From Xanthobacteraceae bacterium (GTDB lineage: Bacteria > Pseudomonadota > Alphaproteobacteria > Rhizobiales > Xanthobacteraceae), in contig JASHOX010000283.1 in NCBI GenBank assembly GCA_030038415.1, positions 1 through 49,656 of the forward strand: a stretch of 49,656 nt of DNA, given 5' to 3'. Every line of letters begins with the position of its first letter. The stretch's first letter is position 1. Below, piece after piece: positions 36,311-43,851 of the stretch. The translations under genes were made by a program, and so were the position numbers. The notes beneath the pieces are model-generated. The model saw only the letters and a list, made by a program, of their open reading frames with translations, ran no database searches and was not told where the DNA came from.

Positions 36311-36324
36311 TTGATATAGATCAA
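36311..36324. promoter_or_regulatory. FixK/FNR-type site for the DUF1330 gene
   Basis: TTGATATAGATCAA, a perfect TTGAT-N4-ATCAA site. The -41.5 rule places the start of transcription at 36359, exactly the A of the ATG. No ribosome site precedes this ATG, which would fit a leaderless mRNA, though the -10 element is poor. Confidence 0.75.
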
Positions 36325-36358
36325 TGCTGTTACAGAGATGTCATGTTTGCTTGTTTAG

Positions 36359-36784
36359 ATGAAAATGCAACATCACTACATAACGCTACTGGCGATAATC
36401 GCCGGTTTTGGGCTTGGTGCTTTTGTAGTCACGGGCCTCCGCTCCGAGAATGCGGCGCCCGCTTATTTTGTTACGCTATTTGACACGGCGTTAGAATCCG
36501 AGATGACGAGCACGAACTACCCTTCGCTTGCGCCAGCGACCTTTCAACCGTTTGGCGGTCACTACCTCATTCATAGCGGCAGAACGATCAGATTCGACGG
36601 TCAACCTCCGAAGCAAATTGTCGTCATTGCGTTCGACAGCATGGAACGACTCCAAGCGTGGCACAGCTCAGAGGCTTTCAAGCAATTGTACGATGTCTAT
36701 AAGATTGCAAAGGTTAAAGCCTTCGCGGTGGAAGGGGTGGCGCCGGGGACCGTGTCGCTTGATAGCACTCGTTCCGGCTACTGA
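36359..36784 (+). CDS. DUF1330 family protein with N-terminal membrane anchor
   Basis: A 141-residue protein. Residues 8-26 are hydrophobic (an anchor or uncleaved signal), followed by a DUF1330 dimeric alpha/beta-barrel-type domain: PAYFVTLFDT, the central FGGHYLIHSGRTIRFDG and VVIAFDSMERLQAWHSSEAFKQL. The function of DUF1330 is unknown; related ferredoxin-like folds bind heme or act as small monooxygenases. Most DUF1330 proteins lack the anchor, so export is an oddity here. No ribosome site is seen and the predicted mRNA start coincides with the ATG. Confidence 0.82.
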   Translation: MKMQHHYITLLAIIAGFGLGAFVVTGLRSENAAPAYFVTLFDTALESEMTSTNYPSLAPATFQPFGGHYLIHSGRTIRFDGQPPKQIVVIAFDSMERLQAWHSSEAFKQLYDVYKIAKVKAFAVEGVAPGTVSLDSTRSGY

Positions 36785-37169
36785 ACAACTCGTCGCTGCG
36801 GCGATCAAATCGACCTGCAGTGGTTTTTCGTCCGCTCGCGCCAGTGCGTAGGATCGATGCAAACTGATTGTGCCGTCGTCGCATGAATCGAGCGTGCTTT
36901 GCTTAGCCAGCGTAAAAGAAGCGAACACACTTCCCCCCTTTTTCAATCACGCTCAATTCCAGTTAGCGATCAAAGGGTGCGCTCGATATGAGCGGCCAAT
37001 CCGCCACAGCGTCTTGCTTTGAAGGACTTATCGTTAAAAGCCGCGAATCGAGCTTTGCGTTGTGTCAAAGACCGTCGCAGCGGAAATGACAGCGATTACC
37101 TCAGATTGAATAGGCTTCACGGCCGTGCTAGCGTTTTGTCATGATCGGAGATAAGGCGGCGGAGCGCTG
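36785..37169. other. Spacer between DUF1330 and MASE4 genes
   Basis: About 385 bp without a supported gene. A weak FixK/FNR-like site lies at 37055-37068. Nothing else recognisable. Confidence 0.5.
37055..37068. promoter_or_regulatory. Weak FixK-like site for the MASE4 operon
   Basis: TTGCGTTGTGTCAA fits the looser FixK2 pattern TTG[AC]-N6-[TG]CAA but not the strict FNR form. It predicts a start near 37103 and a 67-nt leader. Confidence 0.4.
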
Positions 37170-38270
37170 ATGGTTATCACCGCGATCCCTGATGGCCGCC
37201 ATGTTTTTCTCGGAACGGCGCTGGCAACACGGCGCGAACGGCAGGTTGCGCTTGCTATCGCCGCAATATCGTTTGTCGTGTTCGCCGCCGCGGTGCCGTT
37301 TGCCCGCTTGCCGTTGGCGCAATTGCCCGTTTTTATTCCGAGTTACGAAGCAGCGCTGTTTTTTATCGATGTGATTACCGCGGCCTTGCTGTTCGATCAG
37401 TTTGGCCGGCTACGATCGATTGGCGTCCTGATCCTTGCCAGCGGTTATCTTTTCGACGCCCTGATGATCGTTCCACACGCCTTAAGTTTTCCGGGTGCAT
37501 TCACACGCAACGGGCTCCTCGGCGCAACTGACCAGACCACGGCGTGGCTTTACGTGTTCTGGCATGGCGGCTTTTCCCTGTTTGTTATCGCTTACGCGGT
37601 GCTGCGCCGCGCCGAACAAAGATCACCGTCGCCGCCATTGCCGCGGGCAGCTTGGCTAACCGCTGTATCGGTCGCCAGCGTGGCATTGCTGGCGACGGCG
37701 CTCACGCTGCTCGCCACATGGGGAAGCGGTTTGCTGCCGGCTGTCATGCAAGGCAGCGATTATTCATTGCTGGTCAGAAAGGGAATTAGCCCCGCGGTGT
37801 GGTTGCTCACGCTCGCTGCGATGTTCTCCTTGTGGCGAAGCAAGCAACGTGTGGTGGACCTTTGGCTGATGCTCGTGATGTGGATCTGGCTGTTCGATAT
37901 TGCGCTATCCGCCATTATCGGCTCACATCGGTTCGATCTTGGCTTCTATGCCGGACGTATCTTCGGGTTGATCGCGGCTAGCTTCCTGTTGATCGCTCTG
38001 CTGGTGGAAATGGCGCGCCTGCACGCCATTGCCGTCGGCGCGGCGGCGAGCGCCGAGGCGCGGCTCGCGCAATTGGCGCGCCGGCGCGATCGCACCGAGT
38101 CCGCCATGCCTCGCGGCGCGCGGACCGACACGTTTATCCGTCGCCAGAATATCGCGCATTATCGATCCCTGCTTGAATCGGGATCGCTCGACGAGGGGCA
38201 ACGGCGGTCCATCGAGAAGCTCCTGGACGAAGAAGAAGCCAAAATTCGCTCCGGACAAAGCGGCACCTGA
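37170..38270 (+). CDS. MASE4-type membrane sensor without a known output domain
   Basis: A 366-residue membrane protein whose first 275 residues fit the MASE4 sensor domain, with about eight helices. Marks are FIPSYEAALFFIDVITAALLFDQF, ASGYLFDALMIVPHALSFPGAF, GLLGATDQTTAWLYVFWHGGF and the polar turn GSDYSLL. MASE4 normally sits on histidine kinases or GGDEF proteins; here neither follows. Instead there is a short basic linker and a C-terminal helical module FIRRQNIAHYRSLL, then DEGQRRSIEKLLDEE (about 322-356), also found in the 54-aa protein at 16357. The ATG has GGAG 5 nt upstream. It is 4 bp from the VIT1-like gene, so metal or redox sensing is conceivable. Confidence 0.8.
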   Translation: MVITAIPDGRHVFLGTALATRRERQVALAIAAISFVVFAAAVPFARLPLAQLPVFIPSYEAALFFIDVITAALLFDQFGRLRSIGVLILASGYLFDALMIVPHALSFPGAFTRNGLLGATDQTTAWLYVFWHGGFSLFVIAYAVLRRAEQRSPSPPLPRAAWLTAVSVASVALLATALTLLATWGSGLLPAVMQGSDYSLLVRKGISPAVWLLTLAAMFSLWRSKQRVVDLWLMLVMWIWLFDIALSAIIGSHRFDLGFYAGRIFGLIAASFLLIALLVEMARLHAIAVGAAASAEARLAQLARRRDRTESAMPRGARTDTFIRRQNIAHYRSLLESGSLDEGQRRSIEKLLDEEEAKIRSGQSGT

Positions 38271-38274
38271 CCGA

Positions 38275-39009
38275 ATGCCCCACATCCTGGAGCATAGTCA
38301 TACTCCGCAAGCGATCCATGATCGCCTCGCCCAAGGCCCGCGCAGCAGTTACCTCAGAGACTGGATCTACGGCGGGATTGACGGTGCGGTCACGACGTTT
38401 GCGATCGTGGCCGGCGTCGTCGGCGCGGACTTGTCGGCAACAGTGCTGCTGATACTGGGGTTTGCCAATCTCCTGGCCGACGGCTTTGCGATGGCGGCGG
38501 GCAACTATATCGGTACTAAGGCCGAACGGGATGATTACGCGCGCGTGCTGGGCATCGAGCACCGTCACATCGCGCTGGTGCCGGATGGCGAACGCGAGGA
38601 AATCAGACAAATTTTTGAGGCAAAAGGATTTTCGGGTGACGATCTCGATCGGGTGGTCGCAGTGATTACATCCGACCGCGCATTGTGGGCAAAGACAATG
38701 GCGACCGAGGAGTACGGCCTTTCCCCAACTTTACGATCGCCGCTAATGGCGGCCCTCAACACATTCGCCGCGTTCATTCTGTGCGGTTGCGTTCCTCTCG
38801 TCAGTTATCTCTTTGCGGGGGGTCTCATCGCATGTGTGGTTGCCACCGGATCGACCTTCTTCGGCGTGGGCGCCATCAAGAGCCGCTGGTCGCCCGCCGG
38901 GTGGTTGCGATCCGGACTAGAGACGTTCCTCATTGGGATGGCCGCCGCGGCCTTGGCGTTCGCGGTCGGCTTCGGTCTGAGGGCGTTCTTCGGTTTGTCC
39001 GCCGCTTAA
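38275..39009 (+). CDS. VIT1/CCC1-family iron/manganese transporter
   Basis: A 244-residue protein of the vacuolar iron transporter family, moving Fe2+ or Mn2+ across a membrane. Family features are DWIYGGIDGAVTTFAIVAGVVGADLS (helix 1), ANLLADGFAMAAGNYIGTKAERD (helix 2), a cytoplasmic metal-binding stretch rich in Glu (EREEIRQIFEAKGFSGDDLDRVV), MATEEYGL, and three more helices with the C-terminal GVGAIKSRWSP. The ATG at 38275 lies 4 bp after the MASE4 gene stop, so the two form an operon. Bacterial members such as MbfA export iron; a role in iron balance under low oxygen is likely. Confidence 0.92.
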   Translation: MPHILEHSHTPQAIHDRLAQGPRSSYLRDWIYGGIDGAVTTFAIVAGVVGADLSATVLLILGFANLLADGFAMAAGNYIGTKAERDDYARVLGIEHRHIALVPDGEREEIRQIFEAKGFSGDDLDRVVAVITSDRALWAKTMATEEYGLSPTLRSPLMAALNTFAAFILCGCVPLVSYLFAGGLIACVVATGSTFFGVGAIKSRWSPAGWLRSGLETFLIGMAAAALAFAVGFGLRAFFGLSAA

Positions 39010-39055
39010 TGGCAATTTCGCACAATCTGTCATTCCTGCAATAAAAACTTCGCAC

Positions 39056-39069
39056 TTGATCCACCTCAA
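39056..39069. promoter_or_regulatory. FixK/FNR-type site for the ABC importer operon
   Basis: TTGATCCACCTCAA. It predicts a start near 39104 and a 23-nt leader if translation begins at the TTG at 39127. It rules out the GTG at 39076, which would lie upstream of the mRNA start. Confidence 0.7.
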
Positions 39070-39126
39070 TGCGGTGTGGTGAGCCTATCGGCTGTTTGTC
39101 GACCCGGTTCGCACGGAGGCAGCACC

Positions 39127-40863
39127 TTGGAGCTTCACGCCGAAGTCCTGAAAGGCGGGATGTGGCATCCGCGGGCCCCGAATTGGCGGGACCTGGCTGC
39201 GCTGATGCTGATCGTCGCCATCATCGTCCTGATCGGATCGGGGACGCGGCAGATGCTGGCGCCCCTTGCTGCCGCGCAGCAGCCGGAAATTTCGCTCTCG
39301 CCAAGCGTTCTACCGAATTATGCGCTGCGAACGACTATGCGCATGCTCGTGGCACTCGTCGCCTCGCTGGTTTTCACATTCACCTATGGCACATTGGCGG
39401 CCAAGAGCCGCCGCGCGGAAATGGTGCTGATTCCGCTGCTGGACGTTCTCCAATCGGTCCCCGTCCTCGGCTATCTCTCGTTCACCGTCGTTTTTTTCGT
39501 CTCGTTGGCGCCTGACCGGGCACTCGGTGCGGAGCTTGCCGCGATTTTCGCGATCTTCACCAGTCAAGCTTGGAACATGGCGTTTAGCTTCTTTCAGTCC
39601 TTGCGCACCATTCCGTACGATCTCGACGAAGCCAGTCGCGGCTTTCGCTTCTCAGGCTGGCAGCGGTTCTGGCGCCTCGAAGTCCCTTTCGCCATGCCGG
39701 GTCTCATCTGGAACACGATGATGTCGATGTCCGGCGGCTGGTTTTTCGTAGTCGCCTCGGAAGCCATTTCGGTCGGCGACCTGCACGTCGCGCTCCCGGG
39801 TGTCGGCTCCTACGTCGAGCGCGCGATCGAAGCCCGTGACCTCGCGGCGGTCGGCTGGGCGATCGTCGCGATGACCGTCACAATCTTCATCTACGATCAG
39901 CTTCTGTTCCGTCCGCTGGTGGCGTGGGCGGACAAGTTCCGTTACGAACAAACCGCGGCTGCGGTCGCATCGCGGAGCTGGATTCTCGATCTTTTCCGGC
40001 GGACAAGCCTGCTGCGCACGGCGGGCGAATCGATCAGCGCCACGACGCAGGCCGCCGCGCGCGCCCGGCTCTCGGTCCGGTTATTCGCCCGGCCACTCGC
40101 CGGGCGGAAAGTTCCTTCCCGCTTGCTCGACGTCGTTTGGTATGGACTTGTCCTGCTCGCCATTGCTGACCTCGGCTGGGTACTGTTGCGGTTCGCAGGG
40201 GCAGAATTGTCATGGAAGGATTTATTCGACGCCGCGACCGAAGGCGGCATCACCTTGCTCCGCGTCGCCATCCTCGTCGTCATTGCGACACTCATCTGGG
40301 TCCCGATCGGAGTTGCTGTCGGCTTGCGCCCGGTCTTGGCGGAAAAGGTGCAGCCGATCGCGCAGTTTCTCGCGGCATTTCCAGCGAACTTGCTTTTCCC
40401 GATTGCTGTTTATTTGATTGTCCGCTTCGACCTCTCACCGCCAATCTGGTTGAGCCCGCTGATGATTCTCGGCACGCAGTGGTACATCCTGTTCAACGTC
40501 ATTGCCGGTGCAAGCGCGTTTCCGAACGACCTCAAGGAGGCAGCGAGGACATTCCGGATACGCGGATGGCGTTGGTGGCGCGATGTGATGCTCCCGGGTA
40601 TTTTTCCCTATTATGTGACGGGCGCAATCACGGCGTCCGGCGGGGCTTGGAATGCCAGCATCGTCTCCGAGGCGGTCAGTTGGGGGTCGACCAAGCTCAA
40701 TGGATTTGGTTTGGGCGCCTACATCGCACAAATGACGGAGGCCGGCGATTACCCGCGTATCGCGCTCGGCATTGCAGTCATGTCGGTTCTGGTGGTCGGG
40801 ATGAACCGGCTGCTGTGGCGACCGCTCTACGCCTATGCGGAACGCCGGACGCGGCTCGATTGA
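39127..40863 (+). CDS. Double ABC importer permease (NitT/TauT-like, fused tandem)
   Basis: A 578-residue permease with two complete binding-protein-dependent transport domains in one chain. Each half has about six helices and its own EAA loop: EASRGFRFSGWQRFWRLEVP in the first and EAARTFRIRGWRWWRDVMLP in the second. Members of the NitT/TauT-like group usually have one such domain and dimerise. The start is TTG at 39127, with GGAGG 7 nt upstream. The ATPase gene follows after 14 bp. No substrate-binding protein is encoded nearby, so the substrate is unknown. Confidence 0.9.
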   Translation: MELHAEVLKGGMWHPRAPNWRDLAALMLIVAIIVLIGSGTRQMLAPLAAAQQPEISLSPSVLPNYALRTTMRMLVALVASLVFTFTYGTLAAKSRRAEMVLIPLLDVLQSVPVLGYLSFTVVFFVSLAPDRALGAELAAIFAIFTSQAWNMAFSFFQSLRTIPYDLDEASRGFRFSGWQRFWRLEVPFAMPGLIWNTMMSMSGGWFFVVASEAISVGDLHVALPGVGSYVERAIEARDLAAVGWAIVAMTVTIFIYDQLLFRPLVAWADKFRYEQTAAAVASRSWILDLFRRTSLLRTAGESISATTQAAARARLSVRLFARPLAGRKVPSRLLDVVWYGLVLLAIADLGWVLLRFAGAELSWKDLFDAATEGGITLLRVAILVVIATLIWVPIGVAVGLRPVLAEKVQPIAQFLAAFPANLLFPIAVYLIVRFDLSPPIWLSPLMILGTQWYILFNVIAGASAFPNDLKEAARTFRIRGWRWWRDVMLPGIFPYYVTGAITASGGAWNASIVSEAVSWGSTKLNGFGLGAYIAQMTEAGDYPRIALGIAVMSVLVVGMNRLLWRPLYAYAERRTRLD

Positions 40864-40877
40864 GTGGGGAGAAAATC

Positions 40878-42182
40878 TTGGCCGATGACCAACGCGCCAT
40901 TATCGAGCTGCGCAATATCTGCATGGCCTTTGCAAAACGCTCAGGCGAGCCGCTGCCGGTCCTCGATGACATTAACATGTCGATCCGCGTCGGCGAAATT
41001 GTCGGGCTCCTGGGCCGATCGGGTTCGGGCAAATCGACATTGCTGCGGATCGCGGGAGGCCTCATTAGGCCTACGTCCGGCGAGGTGGTCTACCGGGATA
41101 CGCCACTCACCGAGCCTGCTGAAGGCATCGCGATCGTGTTCCAGACTTTCGCGCTGTTTCCGTGGCTTACGGTGCTTGAAAATGTCGAGGCGGGACTCGA
41201 TGCGCTAGGCCTGCCGCGCGAAGAGGCCCGCAAACGCGCGCAGGATTCAATCGATCTCATCGGGCTCGATGGATTCCAGTCCGCCTATCCCCGTGAGCTT
41301 TCCGGCGGAATGCGCCAGCGGGTCGGCTTTGCCAGAGCGACAGCGGTTCGACCGGACGTGCTCTTAATGGACGAGCCATTTTCGGCGCTCGATGTGTTAA
41401 CCGCCGAGACATTGCGCACGGACTTTCTCGATTTGTGGGTGGAACACCAACTTCCCACCAAAGCGGTGCTTATGGTGACGCACAATATCGAGGAAGCGGT
41501 GCTGATGTGCGATCGCCTGATTGTTCTCTCATCAAATCCGGCTCGGATCGCCGCCGAGGTCCCGATCACGCTGCCGCGTCCGCGCAGCCGGCTCGAAGAG
41601 GAATTCGGCAATATCGTTGATGATGTCTATTCGGTGCTGACGGCGCGGACGATCGCATCGCTCCGTGCTCTCAAGCAAACTCACGAAGGATTGGCCCAGC
41701 CGCTGCCGCGCGCTTCCGTCAACCGGATGAGCGGACTGATCGAAATTCTTGCGATGCCGCCCCACAATGGGCAGGCGGAACTCGATACGCTCGCGAGTTC
41801 CCTTTCACTCGAAATCAATGACCTCTTCCCCATTGCTGAAGGACTTCACATTCTGGAATTTGCCGAGCTCAAAGACGGTGCTTTGAAGCTCACCGCCGCA
41901 GGACACGTCTTCGCACGCAGCGATACCGACGGGCGCAAGCGGCTGTTCCGGGAACATTTGCTGCGCTTCGTGCCGCTGACGGCGCACATCTGTCGTGTCC
42001 TGCAGGAACGGGAAGGGCGCCGGACGCCGCGGCTGAGATTTGAGGTGGAGCTTGAAGATCATTTGAATCGCCATGACGCGGAACGAACATTGCGCGCGCT
42101 TACGGCTTGGGGACGCTACGCGGAGCTATTCGACTATGACGACAAGACACGGGCATTCTCCACGCTTTCACACGCCGGATGA
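40878..42182 (+). CDS. ABC importer ATPase with C-terminal AAA-associated domain
   Basis: A 434-residue NitT/TauT-type ATPase. The first 260 residues hold Walker A GRSGSGKST, Q-loop FQTFALFPWL, signature LSGGMRQR, Walker B VLLMDEPFSALD and switch VTHNIEEAV. Residues about 290-430 form an extra AAA-associated C-terminal domain (VNRMSGLIEILAMPPHNGQAELDTLA to the end), thought to be regulatory and possibly ligand-binding. The TTG at 40878 has GGGGAG upstream; no in-frame ATG suits. With the double permease it makes a two-gene transporter core lacking a binding protein. Confidence 0.9.
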   Translation: MADDQRAIIELRNICMAFAKRSGEPLPVLDDINMSIRVGEIVGLLGRSGSGKSTLLRIAGGLIRPTSGEVVYRDTPLTEPAEGIAIVFQTFALFPWLTVLENVEAGLDALGLPREEARKRAQDSIDLIGLDGFQSAYPRELSGGMRQRVGFARATAVRPDVLLMDEPFSALDVLTAETLRTDFLDLWVEHQLPTKAVLMVTHNIEEAVLMCDRLIVLSSNPARIAAEVPITLPRPRSRLEEEFGNIVDDVYSVLTARTIASLRALKQTHEGLAQPLPRASVNRMSGLIEILAMPPHNGQAELDTLASSLSLEINDLFPIAEGLHILEFAELKDGALKLTAAGHVFARSDTDGRKRLFREHLLRFVPLTAHICRVLQEREGRRTPRLRFEVELEDHLNRHDAERTLRALTAWGRYAELFDYDDKTRAFSTLSHAG

Positions 42183-42239
42183 CATAAACCCAGCGCGCGC
42201 AGCCGCGGTCATAGACACTTGATGCTTGGCTATGGCGCC

Positions 42240-43838
42240 TCAGCGCGGCGCGGCGACAGCGTGCGCGTCAGTGCGCCAGCGTTCGACTTCCGCGAGCTCG
42301 GTTTCCGGCCGTTCGGAAAGGATGGTGCCGCGACCGAGATAAATCGTTCCCGCATCGCCATCGATGGAAAGCCAATCGCCTTCTCTGAGTACGGCGAGCG
42401 GCAGCTGCGCACGACGCGCATTCGCGTCGACGGCAAGGTCTGCGCAACCGACGATGCAAGGCTTGTCCATCTGGCGTGCCACCAGCGCTGCGTGGGCGGT
42501 TCGGCCGCCGACCGCCGTGACGATGCCGGACGAAACGGCGAAGGCCGCGACATCGGCGGTCGACGTATCGGGGCGGACGAGAATGATCGGGTTGCCGGCA
42601 TCGGCAAGACGCGCGGCGCTCGCCGGGTCGAAGGCGGCGCGTCCCACGGCGATGCCCGCCGACGCTCCGGTCCCGTGCCCGACCGGTTGACCGACACCGG
42701 CCAGCCGTTTGTACACGAGCCTATTCAGATCGAGGCCGCTCAAGCGTCGCAGCGCTTCGCCGGGCGTAATTCGGCCGCTGTTCACGAAGTCGATGGCAAA
42801 ACGCAACGCGGCCTGCGGCGAGCGCTTCGCCGCGCGCGTCTGCAAGATCCACAGTGTACCCTCTTCGATGGTGAACTCGACGTCCTGGACGTCGCCGAAG
42901 CCATGTTCCAGCCGGGCCAGTGCATCGCGTAATTGCGCGGCGATGGCCGGCAACGCGCGTACGATCGACTCCTCCGTTTCTGGAGTATGTTTGCCGGAAA
43001 CAACGTCTTCTCCCTGGGATCCAAACATGACGTCGATGACTGGTGTGGCGGCTCCGGTCGAAGGATCGCGCGAAAATGCGACGCCGGCACCGGAAGAGGG
43101 GCCGCTGTTACCGAAAACCATGGCCTGCACCGTGACGGCAGTGCCCCGCAAATCGTCGAAATGTTGCAGTTTGCGGTACGTCATGGCGCGTTCGCTCATC
43201 CAGGAACGATAAACGGCCTCGGCCGCGGCGCGCAGTTGCTCCATCGGCGTTTCTGCAAGCATGCCGTAATCGTCCTCGATCCTTTGCTGATAGGATGCCG
43301 CGAGCCGCTCGATTGCTTCGCTGTCGAGCTCTTGTTCGTTTGCGGCCGCCTCGGCAACGATCATCGCGTCGAGGCGCGTTTTAAAAGTTTCGGGGTCGGC
43401 CCCGAAGACGATGCTGCCGTAGCCTTCGAGAAAGCGTCGGCGGCAGTCAAAGGCAAAATGTGGTTGACCGCTCATCCGGATAAGGCCGTTGATTGCGGCG
43501 TGCGTGCAGCCGACATCGAGGATAGTGTCCAGCATGCCCGGCATCGAGCGTGCGGCGCCGGATCGTACCGACACCAATAGTGGGTGGCGGCGATCGCCGA
43601 AAACTTTGCCGGTGGCGTCTTCGAGGTACTTGATTCCTTCGGCCAAGCCGTCGGCGAGTTGCTGCCGAGCCGCGGGGTCGCGATTCACAATTGCCTCGCA
43701 CAGTTCGATCGGCAGCACAAAGGCTGGTGGCACGGGCAAACCAAGCGCCGCTACGCGCGCCAGATTGGCAGCCTTGGCGCCGACGATTTCGGCCGCGGGT
43801 TGTTCGGTCGATCCGACGCCGATTCTTTCGATGCGCAT
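42240..43838 (-). CDS. PPDK-like protein lacking the PEP/pyruvate domain
   Basis: A 532-residue protein matching the first two-thirds of pyruvate phosphate dikinase. The ATP-grasp part shows VGAKAANLARVAALGLPVPPAF, LLVSVRSGAARSMPGMLDT, SQGEDVVSG and DVQDVEFTIEEGTLWILQTR. The swivelling domain keeps the phosphorylated His449 in GGRTAHAALVARQMDKPC, nearly the same position as His455 in the clostridial enzyme. The chain ends right after it, where PPDK continues with a 340-residue PEP-binding barrel. So it should make phospho-His from ATP and Pi, but the acceptor is unknown. The ATG at 43838 follows the PhoU-like gene by 13 bp, with GAGGAAG upstream. Confidence 0.85.
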   Translation of the reverse strand: MRIERIGVGSTEQPAAEIVGAKAANLARVAALGLPVPPAFVLPIELCEAIVNRDPAARQQLADGLAEGIKYLEDATGKVFGDRRHPLLVSVRSGAARSMPGMLDTILDVGCTHAAINGLIRMSGQPHFAFDCRRRFLEGYGSIVFGADPETFKTRLDAMIVAEAAANEQELDSEAIERLAASYQQRIEDDYGMLAETPMEQLRAAAEAVYRSWMSERAMTYRKLQHFDDLRGTAVTVQAMVFGNSGPSSGAGVAFSRDPSTGAATPVIDVMFGSQGEDVVSGKHTPETEESIVRALPAIAAQLRDALARLEHGFGDVQDVEFTIEEGTLWILQTRAAKRSPQAALRFAIDFVNSGRITPGEALRRLSGLDLNRLVYKRLAGVGQPVGHGTGASAGIAVGRAAFDPASAARLADAGNPIILVRPDTSTADVAAFAVSSGIVTAVGGRTAHAALVARQMDKPCIVGCADLAVDANARRAQLPLAVLREGDWLSIDGDAGTIYLGRGTILSERPETELAEVERWRTDAHAVAAPR

Positions 43839-43851
43839 GCGACGAGCTTCC

